Assembly: GCF_015351765.1 (NCBI RefSeq)
Contig: NZ_JADKQA010000003.1
Coordinates: 101,203 to 165,202, forward strand
Origin: Clostridium vitabionis
GTDB taxonomy: Bacteria; Bacillota; Clostridia; Lachnospirales; Lachnospiraceae
Length of the DNA stretch: 64,000 nucleotides
Direction of reading: 5' to 3'
Shown here: one piece after another, positions 14,838 through 24,600 of the stretch
How positions within the stretch are numbered: position 1 is the stretch's first letter
Layout of the letters: every line of letters starts with the position of its first letter
Notes under the pieces: model-generated
Told to the model about the DNA's origin: nothing
Database searches by the model: none
The model's input: only the letters and a program-made list of their open reading frames with translations
Made by a program: the position numbers and the translations under genes

Positions 14838-17096
14838 ATGGCAGTTGTTAAGGGCTATATCGAAAAGATTAAATATCGCAATGAGGAGAACGGTTATACC
14901 GTTCTCTCGGTGTCGGGCGCCGAGGACGGCGAGGAATATATCCTGGTGGGGACATTTTCCTGGCTGTCCGAGGGGGAAATGATCGAGGCCGAGGGGCGGG
15001 AGACCGTTCATCCTGTCTACGGGGAACAGCTCGCCGTGGAGAAGTATACCCTGAGCGAGCCGGATGACCTGGTCTCCATGGAGCGCTACCTCGGCTCGGG
15101 AGCCATCAAGGGCGTCGGCGCGGCGCTCGCCAGGCGGATCATCAAAAAGTTCAAGCAGGATACTTTCCGCGTGATGGAGGAGGAGCCGGAGAAGCTCGCC
15201 CAGGTGAAGGGCATCAGCGAGCGGATGGCGATGCAGATTGCCGACCAGGTCGAGGAGAAGCGTGACATGCGCCAGGCAATGATGTTCCTTCAGGGCTATG
15301 GGATCTCGATCAGCCTTGCGGTGAAGATTTACAAGGAATACGGGCCGGCGCTCTACTCGATCCTCAAGAAGAACCCCTACCAGCTCGCGGATGACATCAG
15401 CGGGATCGGGTTCCGGATGGCGGATGAGATTGCCGCCCGCTCGGGAATCGCCGTGGACTCGGATTTCCGTATCCGCAGCGGAATCTTGTATACGCTTTTC
15501 CAGGCGTCTGCGGGGGGCAATACCTGCCTGCCCGGGCTTCTGCTCATCCCCCGGGCAGCCGCCCTGCTCGGCGTGACGGAGGAGGACGTGCAGCGCAACC
15601 TGATGAACCTGCAGATTGACGGGAAGATCCAGGTCAGGAAGCGCCCGGACGGGAATAACCTGGTTTATGCTGCGGCATTTTACCATATGGAAGATGCGGT
15701 CGCCCACCGTCTTCTCGACCTGAATATCTCCGGCTCCGAGCCGGAGGAGGAAATCCGGAAGAATCTCGATTCCCTCGGTGATGGCGGCATCCGTCTGGAT
15801 GAGCTGCAGATCCAGGCAGTTGTCCAGGCGGTAAACCGGGGTGTCCTGATCATCACCGGCGGGCCGGGTACCGGCAAGACCACCACGATCAACACGATCA
15901 TCCGCTACTTTGAGCGCGGGGATCTCAAGATCCTGCTCGCGGCTCCGACCGGACGCGCGGCGAAGCGCATGACGGAGGCCACACACCGGGAGGCGAAGAC
16001 GATCCACCGCCTTCTGGAGATCAGCGGCATGCCCCGGGAGGACGAGGAGGCGAAGTCAGCCTTCAGCGGCAACGGCGGCGCGGTGTTCGGGAGGAATGAG
16101 GACAATCCCCTCGAGGCGGATGTGGTGATTATCGATGAAATGTCCATGGTGGACATTTCCCTGATGAATGCTCTGCTGAAGGCGGTCAGTATCGGCACGC
16201 GGCTGATTCTCGTCGGCGATGTGGACCAGCTCCCCAGTGTCGGTCCGGGAAATGTGCTCCGCGACCTGATCCGTTCGGGCTGCTTTCCGGTAGTCCGGCT
16301 GACCCGCATTTTCCGGCAGGCGGCGATGAGCGATATCATCGTGAATGCCCACAGGATCAATTCCGGGGAACATCCGGATCTCGCGAAGCCGAGCCGGGAT
16401 TTCCTTTTTATCCGCCGGGAGGATGCCAACGCGGTGATTAGCTGCATGATTACGCTGGTTTCGAGGAAGCTTCCGGGCTATGTTCACGCGGATCCCTACG
16501 ATATCCAGATTATGACGCCGATGCGGCGGGGGCCGCTCGGTGTCGAGCGGCTGAACGGAATCCTGCAGCAGTATCTCAACCCGCCGTCTCCGAAACGGCG
16601 GGAGAAGGAGCTTTCCGGGCAGATATGGCGCGAGGGCGACAAGGTCATGCAGATCAGGAATAATTACCAGATGCAGTGGACAAAGCAGGGGGCGAAGGGC
16701 ATCCCCGCGGGGGAAGGCACCGGCGTCTACAACGGGGATATCGGCGTGATCCGGGAGATCAATGATTTCGCGGAGAATGTGACTGTCGAATTTGACGAGG
16801 GGCGCCGGGCGGTGTACCCCTTCGACGAGATGGATAACCTCGAGCTTGCCTATGCCATCACGATCCATAAGTCACAGGGGACCGAGTATCCCGCCGTGGT
16901 TCTCCCCCTGCTCAGCGGGCCGCGTGTGCTGATGACCCGGAACCTGCTCTACACGGCGGTGACCCGGGCGAAGGCCTGCGTCTGCATAGTCGGCATCGCG
17001 GATACGGTTCACCGGATGATTGATAATGAAATGGAGGAGAAGCGGTACTCCGGGCTCGGGGATCTGCTTCGGGAGATTTCCGGAGGCGGGATTTGA
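14838..17096 (+). CDS. recD2: RecD2-type ATP-dependent DNA helicase
   Basis: A 752-residue superfamily 1B 5'-3' helicase of the RecD2 type, found in bacteria lacking RecBC partners and involved in DNA repair. The N-terminal region (about 1-300) holds an OB-like start and helix-hairpin-helix repeats, for example GSGAIKGVGAALARRIIKKF and GIGFRMADEIA. Walker A is GGPGTGKTTTINTI near residue 341 and Walker B is VVIIDEMSMVD near 430. Later helicase motifs include LVGDVDQLPSVGPGNVLRDL, VRLTRIFRQ and AYAITIHKSQGTEYPAVVLP. The start at 14838 follows AAGGAAAAAGG. The 122-base gap before it is very GC-rich with short inverted repeats. It is translationally coupled to comF. Confidence 0.93.
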   Translation: MAVVKGYIEKIKYRNEENGYTVLSVSGAEDGEEYILVGTFSWLSEGEMIEAEGRETVHPVYGEQLAVEKYTLSEPDDLVSMERYLGSGAIKGVGAALARRIIKKFKQDTFRVMEEEPEKLAQVKGISERMAMQIADQVEEKRDMRQAMMFLQGYGISISLAVKIYKEYGPALYSILKKNPYQLADDISGIGFRMADEIAARSGIAVDSDFRIRSGILYTLFQASAGGNTCLPGLLLIPRAAALLGVTEEDVQRNLMNLQIDGKIQVRKRPDGNNLVYAAAFYHMEDAVAHRLLDLNISGSEPEEEIRKNLDSLGDGGIRLDELQIQAVVQAVNRGVLIITGGPGTGKTTTINTIIRYFERGDLKILLAAPTGRAAKRMTEATHREAKTIHRLLEISGMPREDEEAKSAFSGNGGAVFGRNEDNPLEADVVIIDEMSMVDISLMNALLKAVSIGTRLILVGDVDQLPSVGPGNVLRDLIRSGCFPVVRLTRIFRQAAMSDIIVNAHRINSGEHPDLAKPSRDFLFIRREDANAVISCMITLVSRKLPGYVHADPYDIQIMTPMRRGPLGVERLNGILQQYLNPPSPKRREKELSGQIWREGDKVMQIRNNYQMQWTKQGAKGIPAGEGTGVYNGDIGVIREINDFAENVTVEFDEGRRAVYPFDEMDNLELAYAITIHKSQGTEYPAVVLPLLSGPRVLMTRNLLYTAVTRAKACVCIVGIADTVHRMIDNEMEEKRYSGLGDLLREISGGGI

Positions 17097-17827
17097 CGGG
17101 GCGCCCTGCACATCCCGCCGGTGAGCGCGCCGTCTCTATCCTGTATCCGCGGCGCTGCCCGGTCTGCGGGGGGATCACGGAGCCGCCCGGGGCGCTGATC
17201 TGCGCCAAATGCCGCCCGCTTCTTCGCGAGGTCAGGGAGCCGACCTGCCGGAAGTGCGGCAAGGAGATCGAGGATGAACGGGAGGAATATTGCGCAGACT
17301 GCCGCCGTCACAGGAAGAGCTTTGCCGGCGGGGTGTCTCTCTTCAATTATAATGCCGCGGCGTCAGAATCCATGTCAGAGGTCAAGTATAAGAACCGGCG
17401 GGAATACCTGGATTTTTATGCTGACGAGGCGGTGCGGCGCCTGGGCGGCCGCCTCCTCGCCATGCATGCAGATGCCCTGGTTCCGGTGCCGGTTCATCCG
17501 TCCCGGAGGAGGAAGAGGGGATTTAACCAGGCGGAGATTCTCGCCTGCCGGATCGGGGAGAGGCTTGAGATTCCGGTAGTCAGCGGATTTCTCCAGAGAA
17601 CCAGGAAGACCGCCCCGCAGAAGGAGCTCGGCCCCGAAGCGCGGCTGAAAAATCTGGAACAGGCATTTACCACTGCGGAGTCTGCGCCGGCTGCCTTCCG
17701 GACGGTGATCCTTGTCGATGATATTTACACGACAGGGAGCACGGTCGAGGCCTGCACACGTGTGCTGATGCGGGCGGGCGTGAAAAAAGTCTTCTTTTTT
17801 ACGGTCTTCATTGGACATGGCATGTGA
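17093..17827 (+). CDS. comF: ComF-family phosphoribosyltransferase-like protein
   Basis: A 244-residue protein of the ComF/GntX family, linked in Firmicutes to uptake of transforming DNA. An N-terminal zinc-finger region contains CPVCGG, CAKC, CRKCGKE and CADCRRH. The C-terminal phosphoribosyltransferase-like domain carries the conserved VPVPVHPSRRRKRGFNQAEI and the PRPP-loop motif VILVDDIYTTGSTVEAC. The only workable start is TTG 17093, which overlaps the recD2 stop by 4 bases and has GGAGG just upstream, implying translational coupling. No other competence operon genes (comE, comG) are visible nearby. Confidence 0.88.
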   Translation: MTGRPAHPAGERAVSILYPRRCPVCGGITEPPGALICAKCRPLLREVREPTCRKCGKEIEDEREEYCADCRRHRKSFAGGVSLFNYNAAASESMSEVKYKNRREYLDFYADEAVRRLGGRLLAMHADALVPVPVHPSRRRKRGFNQAEILACRIGERLEIPVVSGFLQRTRKTAPQKELGPEARLKNLEQAFTTAESAPAAFRTVILVDDIYTTGSTVEACTRVLMRAGVKKVFFFTVFIGHGM

Positions 17828-17857
17828 TCTGTGCTATTTTTGTGGGAGACATCGGGG

Positions 17858-17878
17858 CTGTTCAGAACCCCGCATTTT
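17858..17878 (+). repeat. Family B repeat, partial copy
   Basis: CTGTTCAGAACCCCGCATTTT matches the left end of the family B hairpin elements seen at 31471, 36839 and 44711. It lacks the right-hand CTGAACAG arm, so it appears truncated. It lies in the 113-base gap between comF and the YcxB-like gene. Confidence 0.5.
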
Positions 17879-17940
17879 TGAGATTTTCCATGATTTCTTT
17901 CTGCCGGTGCGCCCGGCAGGGGAAATGACCGGAGGGACTT

Positions 17941-18801
17941 ATGAGGGAATACCATTTTGAACTGGTGCCGGATGATTACCACAGCTGGATCCGTTTCCAG
18001 ATGCGCCGCGGCGGCCAGCAGAAGAAAAAGATGTTCGCCTTTCTTCTCTATGGCGTGCTCGTGGTCATCATGATCTGGCAGCAGCTGAATCCAAAGGGTG
18101 GCGCCGCGAGGGATCCTAAGCAGGCGCTGTTCTCCCTCGGGCTGGCGGTGGCTGTCGGCCTGGTGCTGTTCTTCGGGATGTCGGAGAAACATCAGGAGAA
18201 GCTCATTTTCCGGAAGAGCGGCGTAGACCGGGCGGCGAGGGAAGGAACGCTTCCGCGGATCACGCTCCAGGTGGATGACGAGTGCCTTAGGGCATCCCAG
18301 GAAGGACAGCCGCATGTCCAGCTGATCAGCTACCGGGATATTCTCAGCGTTGAGGATTTCGAGCGGATTCTTCTTTTGTGTTCGGGGAAAGAATACCAGG
18401 TGATTCCGAAGTCCGCTTTTCCGGATGAGGATGCCCAGAAGGAGTTCCGGGAGTTTATCGAGGCGAAGATTGCCGATGCGAGGGAGAATCCGGACAAATA
18501 TAAGACACTCGCCGAGCTGAAAGCCGGGGAGAAGGAAGCCCGGGCGGCGGAGAAGGCCGCGGCGAATGATGCCGTGCAGGATGAGGCTGCGCCGGGGAAT
18601 GGCGCCTCCACTTCCGGGGCGGATGAGGACGGCGAGATCGGCGCCGATGAGGCGTCGATCACCCGGGTAAATACCAGCGGCATGGGAAAGCTGGGGAAGA
18701 TCGCCCACATGGTGGCGGCGGACGCCGGGGAGGAACATCAGGAGGCTGCACCGTCAGACGGCGCGCCGCAGGACGGGGAGGAACATCATGGAGAAGATTA
18801 A
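17941..18801 (+). CDS. YcxB-like membrane protein
   Basis: A 286-residue protein with an N-terminal cytoplasmic stretch (YHFELVPDDYHSWIRFQMRR), two hydrophobic helices near residues 33-50 and 62-80, then a soluble domain. That domain, with IRFRKSG-like and YRDILSVEDFERILLLCSG blocks followed by a FPDEDAQKEFREFIEAK tail, resembles the YcxB-like C-terminal domain. The last 100 or so residues are Ala/Glu/Gly-rich and probably disordered. Met 17941 follows GGAGGG. It overlaps luxS by 14 bases, implying cotranscription. Function is unknown; YcxB proteins are generally uncharacterised. Confidence 0.75.
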   Translation: MREYHFELVPDDYHSWIRFQMRRGGQQKKKMFAFLLYGVLVVIMIWQQLNPKGGAARDPKQALFSLGLAVAVGLVLFFGMSEKHQEKLIFRKSGVDRAAREGTLPRITLQVDDECLRASQEGQPHVQLISYRDILSVEDFERILLLCSGKEYQVIPKSAFPDEDAQKEFREFIEAKIADARENPDKYKTLAELKAGEKEARAAEKAAANDAVQDEAAPGNGASTSGADEDGEIGADEASITRVNTSGMGKLGKIAHMVAADAGEEHQEAAPSDGAPQDGEEHHGED

Positions 18802-19252
18802 GAGCTTCTGCATCAACCACGACAAGCTGCAGAAGGGCTTCTACGTTTCACGGATCGACGGGGACGTAATCACCTATGACATCCGCATGGTGGTGCCGAA
18901 CCGCGGGCCGTATCTTGACAATGCCGGCCTGCACACCTTTGAGCATCTCTTCGCGACCTATGTCCGGAGCAGCAGCTATTCCGACAGGATTGTCTATGTC
19001 GGGCCGATGGGCTGCCGGACCGGGTTCTACTACCTGACCCGGGATACCATGACAAAGCAGGAGGCGCTTGACCTCTTCCGGGAGACCCTGGACTTTATGA
19101 TCGGCTATCATGGGCCGGTTCCCGGCGCCGAGGCGCCGAGGGAGTGTGGAAACTGGCTGAACCATGACCTGGAGGAGTGCCGGGAGTACGCGAAGGATAT
19201 GAAGGAAGTGCTGAAAGACTGGACACCGGAGATGATGGTTTACCCCGAGTGA
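18788..19252 (+). CDS. luxS: S-ribosylhomocysteine lyase LuxS
   Basis: A 154-residue cytoplasmic metalloenzyme that splits S-ribosylhomocysteine into homocysteine and DPD, the autoinducer-2 precursor (EC 4.4.1.21). The metal site HTFEH is complete (His49, Glu52, His53), the catalytic Cys76 is in GPMGCRTGFYY, and the third metal ligand Cys120 is in RECGNWLNHDL. Length and motifs are normal. The start at 18788 lies inside the end of the YcxB-like gene after GGGGAGGAACATC. No pfs gene is visible alongside, so this gene sits apart from the rest of the activated methyl cycle. Confidence 0.97.
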   Translation: MEKIKSFCINHDKLQKGFYVSRIDGDVITYDIRMVVPNRGPYLDNAGLHTFEHLFATYVRSSSYSDRIVYVGPMGCRTGFYYLTRDTMTKQEALDLFRETLDFMIGYHGPVPGAEAPRECGNWLNHDLEECREYAKDMKEVLKDWTPEMMVYPE

Positions 19253-19281
19253 CCGGCAGCAGGATATAGGAGGAAAATGAC

Positions 19282-20286
19282 ATGATTGATGGCAAGAAAG
19301 TAATTTTCAGCGGGATGCAGCCGTCCGGCGACCTGACCCTGGGCAATTATCTCGGGGCGCTCAAAAACTGGGTGCAGCTGAGTGATGAATATATGACCTT
19401 CTTCTGTGTGGTTGACGAGCACGCGATCACTGTCCGCCAGGATCCGGCGACCCTCCGCAAGCGGGTGCGGGAGCTGATGGCGCTCTATATCGCCGCAGGC
19501 CTCGATCCGGAGAAAAACTGCATCTATGTGCAGTCCCATGTCTCCTGCCACGCCGAGCTTGCCTGGATTCTCAACTGCTTCACCTATGTCGGTGAGCTCC
19601 AGAGAATGACCCAGTTCAAGGATAAGTCCGCGAAGCATGCCGACAATATCAATGCCGGGCTTCTGACCTACCCGGTCCTTATGGCGGCGGACATCCTTCT
19701 CTACCAGACAGATGTGGTTCCGGTCGGCATCGACCAGAAGCAGCATCTCGAGATCACCCGCAACATCGCGGAGCGGTTCAACAACATCTATGGCGATGTG
19801 TTCACGATACCGGATATTTACCTGGGCAAGGCCGGCACCCGTATCATGAGCCTGCAGGATCCGCTGCACAAGATGAGCAAATCTGACGAGAATGATAACG
19901 CCACGATTCACCTGCTGGATGGACGGGATGCCGTGATCCGCAAGTTCAAGCGTGCCATCACGGACAGCGAGGCGCAGATCCGCTATCGCGAGGAGCAGCC
20001 GGGCATCCGTAACCTGATCGATATCTACTGCGCATGCACCGGGAAGACCCCGCAGGAGACCGAGAAGGAATTTGACGGCAAGGGCTACGGGGAGTTCAAG
20101 ATTGCCGTCGGCGAGGCGGTGGCTGACCTGCTGGATCCGCTGCAGAAGCGCTACAAGGAAATCCTGGCGGACAAGAGCTATCTTGAAGGCATCATGAAGA
20201 CGAACGGCGAGAGGGCTGAGTATTACGCTAGGAAGACCCTGCGGAAAGTGCAGAAGAAGGTTGGCTTCGTCGAGAAAATCCGCTGA
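19282..20286 (+). CDS. trpS: Tryptophanyl-tRNA synthetase TrpS
   Basis: A 334-residue class I aminoacyl-tRNA synthetase charging tRNA-Trp. The HIGH-equivalent motif is FSGMQPSGDLTLGNYLGAL (residues 9-27), with TLGN in place of the common HLGN/HIGN. The KMSKS loop is HKMSKSDENDNA near residue 197, and the Trp-pocket block YPVLMAADILLYQTDVVPVG is present. The start has AGGAGG upstream. It follows luxS by 29 bases, leaving no room for a T-box leader, so no tRNA-responsive control is visible. carA has its own promoter downstream. Confidence 0.96.
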   Translation: MIDGKKVIFSGMQPSGDLTLGNYLGALKNWVQLSDEYMTFFCVVDEHAITVRQDPATLRKRVRELMALYIAAGLDPEKNCIYVQSHVSCHAELAWILNCFTYVGELQRMTQFKDKSAKHADNINAGLLTYPVLMAADILLYQTDVVPVGIDQKQHLEITRNIAERFNNIYGDVFTIPDIYLGKAGTRIMSLQDPLHKMSKSDENDNATIHLLDGRDAVIRKFKRAITDSEAQIRYREEQPGIRNLIDIYCACTGKTPQETEKEFDGKGYGEFKIAVGEAVADLLDPLQKRYKEILADKSYLEGIMKTNGERAEYYARKTLRKVQKKVGFVEKIR

Positions 20287-20327
20287 GGTTCCCTCGGGGG
20301 CTCCGGGAAAATCGGCCAAGATTTCCA

Positions 20328-20356
20328 TTGACGGAAAATACCGGCTATGCTATAAT
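20328..20356 (+). promoter_or_regulatory. Promoter of carAB
   Basis: TTGACG (20328-20333) and TATAAT (20351-20356) are exactly 17 bases apart, and TGC before the -10 makes it an extended -10. Transcription should begin near 20363, giving a leader of about 175 bases. Confidence 0.75.
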
Positions 20357-20362
20357 TCACAA

Positions 20363-20538
20363 GATTTGAAAAGAGGAAGGCTCCGGCCTTCCGCAGCAGA
20401 TTGACCTGATTGATTTTACTTGCAGATCGGAAAGGAGCGTTCGTGTGTGTCAAAACCATGAACGCTTTATTTTTGGATATCGGCCGCGGCCCGGCAGTTC
20501 GCTCGGCCGGGATCACCGTGACGGAAAGGATGGGGAAA
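20363..20538 (+). promoter_or_regulatory. Structured carA leader, possible attenuator or upstream start
   Basis: The leader contains a strong hairpin, GGAAGGC-TCCG-GCCTTCC (20375-20392). A second pair, AGCGTTC (20436-20442) with GAACGCT (20460-20466), is followed by TTATTTTTG, resembling a weak terminator. The same segment has AAAGGAG (20431-20437) before a GTG at 20443 that is in frame with carA with no stop between. Translation and termination signals therefore overlap, as in attenuated pyrimidine operons. No clear PyrR-binding consensus was recognised. Confidence 0.4.
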
Positions 20539-21645
20539 ATGGCACAGAAGGCATACCTTCTGCTGGAGAATGGAAGATACTTCGAGGGCGTGAATTTCGG
20601 GGCTCCGGTTACCGACCATACCGGGGAGCTGGTATTTACCACCGGCGTCGAGGGATATATTGAGACCCTGACCGATCCCAGCTACAGCGGGCAGATTGTT
20701 GTCCAGACATTTCCGCTGATCGGCAATTACGGGATCATTCCCGAGGATTTTGAAAGCTCTCGCGTGTGGATGACGGCGTATGTCGTCAAGGAATGGTGTC
20801 AGGAGCCCTCGAACTATCGGTGCGCAGGGGATCTTGACACTTTTTTGAAAGCGCAGAATATTCCCGGGATCAGCGGGGTGGACACCCGGACGCTGACGAA
20901 GATCATCCGCGAGGCCGGCTCCATGAATGCCATGATCACATCCCGGAAACCGCCCTACACCCCCGCGGAGGTGGAAGCGCTTAGGGAATACCGGGTGACG
21001 GGCGCTGTTGAGCGCGTCAGCCCGAAGAAGATGGAGACCTTCCCCGCGGAGGGGGAGAGGAAGTACCGCGTCGCACTCTGGGATTTCGGGGCGAAGACGA
21101 ACATCCGCCGCGAGCTTCAGAAGAGGGGCTGCGAGGTGATTGACATGCCGGCAGGGACGAAGGCCGAGGAGATCGCCGCGCTCCAGGCGGACGGCCTCAT
21201 GCTGACCAACGGTCCCGGCGATCCGAGCGACAACGCGGACATTATCCGGGAAATCCGCAAGACGGTGGACACTGGAATCCCGACCTTCGGCATCTGTCTC
21301 GGCCACCAGCTGATGGCGCTCGCGATGGGCGGAAAGACCGGAAAGATGAAGTTCGGCCACCGCGGCGGCAACCAGCCAGTGAAGGATCTGAAGACCGGGA
21401 GAGTCTATATCTCCAGCCAGAACCACGGCTATGAGGTTTTGGGGGACACGCTGCCGGATACCGCACGGGTTTCCTTTATCAATGTCAACGACGGCACCTG
21501 CGAGGGCGTCGATTATCTGGACAGGCCGGCATTTACCGTGCAGTTCCACCCCGAGGCATGCAGCGGACCCCATGATACCCGGTTTATGTTCGGGCGTTTC
21601 GCGGACATGATGGACAAACACAAGAGCGGAAAGGAGGACGCGTAA
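20539..21645 (+). CDS. carA: Carbamoyl-phosphate synthase small subunit CarA
   Basis: A 368-residue glutamine amidotransferase subunit that supplies ammonia to CarB for pyrimidine and arginine synthesis. The N-terminal CPSase domain begins MAQKAYLLLENGRYFEGVNF. The class I glutamine amidotransferase domain has the nucleophile Cys in FGICLGHQLMALAMGG and the His-Glu pair in TVQFHPEACSGPHDT. ATG 20539 gives the normal family N-terminus, with AAGGATGGGG upstream. A GTG at 20443 with a stronger ribosome site would add 32 residues not expected in CarA. The stop shares its last base with the carB start codon, so the subunits are coupled. Confidence 0.95.
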   Translation: MAQKAYLLLENGRYFEGVNFGAPVTDHTGELVFTTGVEGYIETLTDPSYSGQIVVQTFPLIGNYGIIPEDFESSRVWMTAYVVKEWCQEPSNYRCAGDLDTFLKAQNIPGISGVDTRTLTKIIREAGSMNAMITSRKPPYTPAEVEALREYRVTGAVERVSPKKMETFPAEGERKYRVALWDFGAKTNIRRELQKRGCEVIDMPAGTKAEEIAALQADGLMLTNGPGDPSDNADIIREIRKTVDTGIPTFGICLGHQLMALAMGGKTGKMKFGHRGGNQPVKDLKTGRVYISSQNHGYEVLGDTLPDTARVSFINVNDGTCEGVDYLDRPAFTVQFHPEACSGPHDTRFMFGRFADMMDKHKSGKEDA

Positions 21646-24600
21646 TGCCGCTGAACAGGAATCTCAAGAAAGTAATGGTGATTGGCTCCGGACCGATTGT
21701 CATCGGCCAGGCGGCGGAGTTCGATTACGCGGGCACGCAGGCCTGCCGCGCGCTGAAGGAGGAGGGCCTGGACGTTGTCCTGGTGAATTCCAACCCGGCG
21801 ACCATCATGACCGACAGCGCTATCGCGGATCAGGTGTATATTGAGCCCCTGACGCTGGAGACGGCGAAGCGGATCATCCTCAAAGAGAAGCCGGACAGCA
21901 TCCTGTCCACCCTGGGCGGCCAGACGGGCTTAAACCTCTCGATGGAGCTCGCCAAGAGCGGATTCCTCAGGGAAAACCATGTAACGCTGCTCGGCGCCTC
22001 CCCGGAGACGATCGATAAGGCGGAGGACCGCCAGTGCTTCAAGGATACGATGGAGGCCATCGGCGAGCCGGTGGTTCCCTCCGAGGTCGTAACCACGATC
22101 GAGGGTGCTGTGAATTTCGCCGCGCGGATCGGATACCCGGTTATCGTCCGCCCTGCCTTCACGCTGGGCGGCACCGGCGGCGGCATTGCCCAGAATGAGG
22201 AGGAGCTGCGCCGGATCTCGGAGGCGGGCCTCCGCCTGTCCCCGATTACGCAGATCCTGGTGGAACGCTGCATTTCCGGATGGAAGGAAATCGAGTTTGA
22301 GGTGATGCGCGACGGTGTGGGAAATGTTATCACCGTCTGCTCGATGGAGAACCTGGATCCGGTCGGCATCCACACCGGTGATTCCATCGTCATTGCCCCG
22401 GCGGTCACGCTGTCGGATAAGGAATACCAGATGCTGCGGACCGCGGCACTCAATATTATTGAGTCGATGGGCATCGAGGGCGGCTGCAACTGCCAGTTCG
22501 CCCTGAACGCGGAGAGCAGCGAGTACGCGGTCATCGAGGTCAACCCGAGAGTGTCCCGCTCCTCCGCCCTGGCTTCCAAGGCGACCGGCTACCCGATCGC
22601 CCGCGTGGCGACGAAGATCGCCATCGGCTACCGGCTGGACGAGATCCCGAACGAGGTAACCGGGGAGACGAAGGCATGCTTCGAGCCTGCCCTGGACTAT
22701 GTGGTCGTCAAGTTCCCGAAGTGGCCGTTCGACAAGTTCGTCTACGGGCGCCGGAAGCTCGGCACCCAGATGAAGGCGACCGGCGAGGTGATGGCCATCG
22801 GCCGGAACTTCGAGCAGGCGCTTCTCAAGGCCGTGCGGGGCGCGGAGATTTCCCAACACGACATGAACATGAAGTCCGTTCAGAAGATGAACGATGAGGA
22901 GCTGAAAAATAAGATCCTTCAGCAGGACGACGAGCGGATCTTCGCGGTCTATGAGGCGCTGAAGCGCGGCACGACGGTGGAGGAGATCCATCGGCTGACC
23001 ATGATCGACGAGTGGTTCCTGAATAAGCTGCTCCACCTGATCGACATCGAGAACCGCCTCCGCCGCGGGCCGTTCACGGATGAGCTCTACCGCGAGGCGA
23101 AGACGTACGGGTTCCCGGACGATGTCATCCGGGAAATTTCCGGAAAGAGCGATTTCCGCCATATCCCCGCCTGCTATCGCATGGTCGATACCTGCGCCGC
23201 CGAGTTTGCGGCGAGCACGCCGTACTTCTACAGCACCTTCGGCGAGGAAGACGAGGCGGCGGAATTCATCCGGAAGAAGACGACCGGGAAGCCGGTGGTC
23301 ATGGTCTTCGGCTCCGGGCCGATCCGCATCGGGCAGGGCATCGAGTTCGATTTTGCCTCGGTGCACTGCGTCTGGTCGCTCAAGAAGGCCGGCTATGAAG
23401 TCGTCATTGTCAACAACAACCCGGAGACGGTGTCCACGGACTTCAACGTGGCGGACCGCCTGTATTTTGAACCGCTGACGCCCGAGGACGTGATGGATAT
23501 CATCCGGATCGAGAAGCCCGTCGGTGCGGTGGTTGCCTTCGGCGGCGGAACCGCCATCAAGCTGACGAAGACGCTGGTGAAATATAACATTCCGGTTCTC
23601 GGCACTTCGGCGGATTCGATCGACCTCGCGGAGGACCGCGGCCGCTTCGCGGACCTGTTAAACCGGCTGCACATGAAGCAGGCGCCAGGCGCGACGGTCT
23701 TCACCGAGGACGAGGCGATCCAGGCGGCGAACCGGATCGGCTATCCGGTCCTGATGCGCCCGAGCTATGTCCTCGGCGGCCAGAACATGATCATCGCCTA
23801 CAGCGATTCGGATATCCATGAATACATGAAGATTATCCTTTCCCACAAGATCGAGAACGCGGTACTGATCGACAAGTACCTGATGGGCAAGGAGCTCGAG
23901 GTGGACTGCATCAGCGACGGCGAGACGGTCCTGATCCCGGGTATCATGGAGCATGTGGAGCGCGCCGGCGTACACTCCGGCGACTCGATCGCCGTATACC
24001 CGAGCTTCCTCCTGACCGAGAGCCAGATCGAGCGGGTGATCGATTATTCCATCCGCCTGGCTTACGCCATGAACACCAAGGGCCTGATCAATATCCAGTA
24101 TGTGCTTCACAACGACACGGTTTACATCATCGAGGTGAACCCTCGGTCTTCGCGCACCGTGCCCTACATCAGCAAGGTGACCGGCGTCCCGATGGTTGAT
24201 CTGGCGACCCGCGTCATGATGGGGGAGAAGCTTGCGGATATGGGCTACACAACCGGCCTTTATCCGTACTCCGACTATTACGCGGTCAAGGTTCCGGTCT
24301 TCTCCTTCGCGAAGCTGCCGGACGTGGATACGGCGCTCGGCCCGGAAATGAAGTCCACCGGCGAGGTGCTCGGCATTGCCAAGAGCCTCGAGGAGGCTTT
24401 CTACAAGGGGCTTGTCGCTGCCGGCTTCAAGATGAAGCACGAGGGCGGCGTCCTGGTTTCTGTCCGGGATGAGGAGAAGAAGGATCTGAAGAACCTGGTG
24501 ATGGCTTATCTCGCCCTCGGGTTCCGAATCTACGCGACCCGGGGAACAGCATCCTATCTGAACAGCGTCGGCATTTCCTCCAAGGTGGTGGAGAAGATCA

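Noticed and set aside
20445-20663. Separate leader peptide starting at GTG 20445
   Set aside because: The frame runs well into carA rather than ending in the leader, and the composition is not that of an attenuator peptide; the in-frame GTG at 20443 was considered more meaningful.
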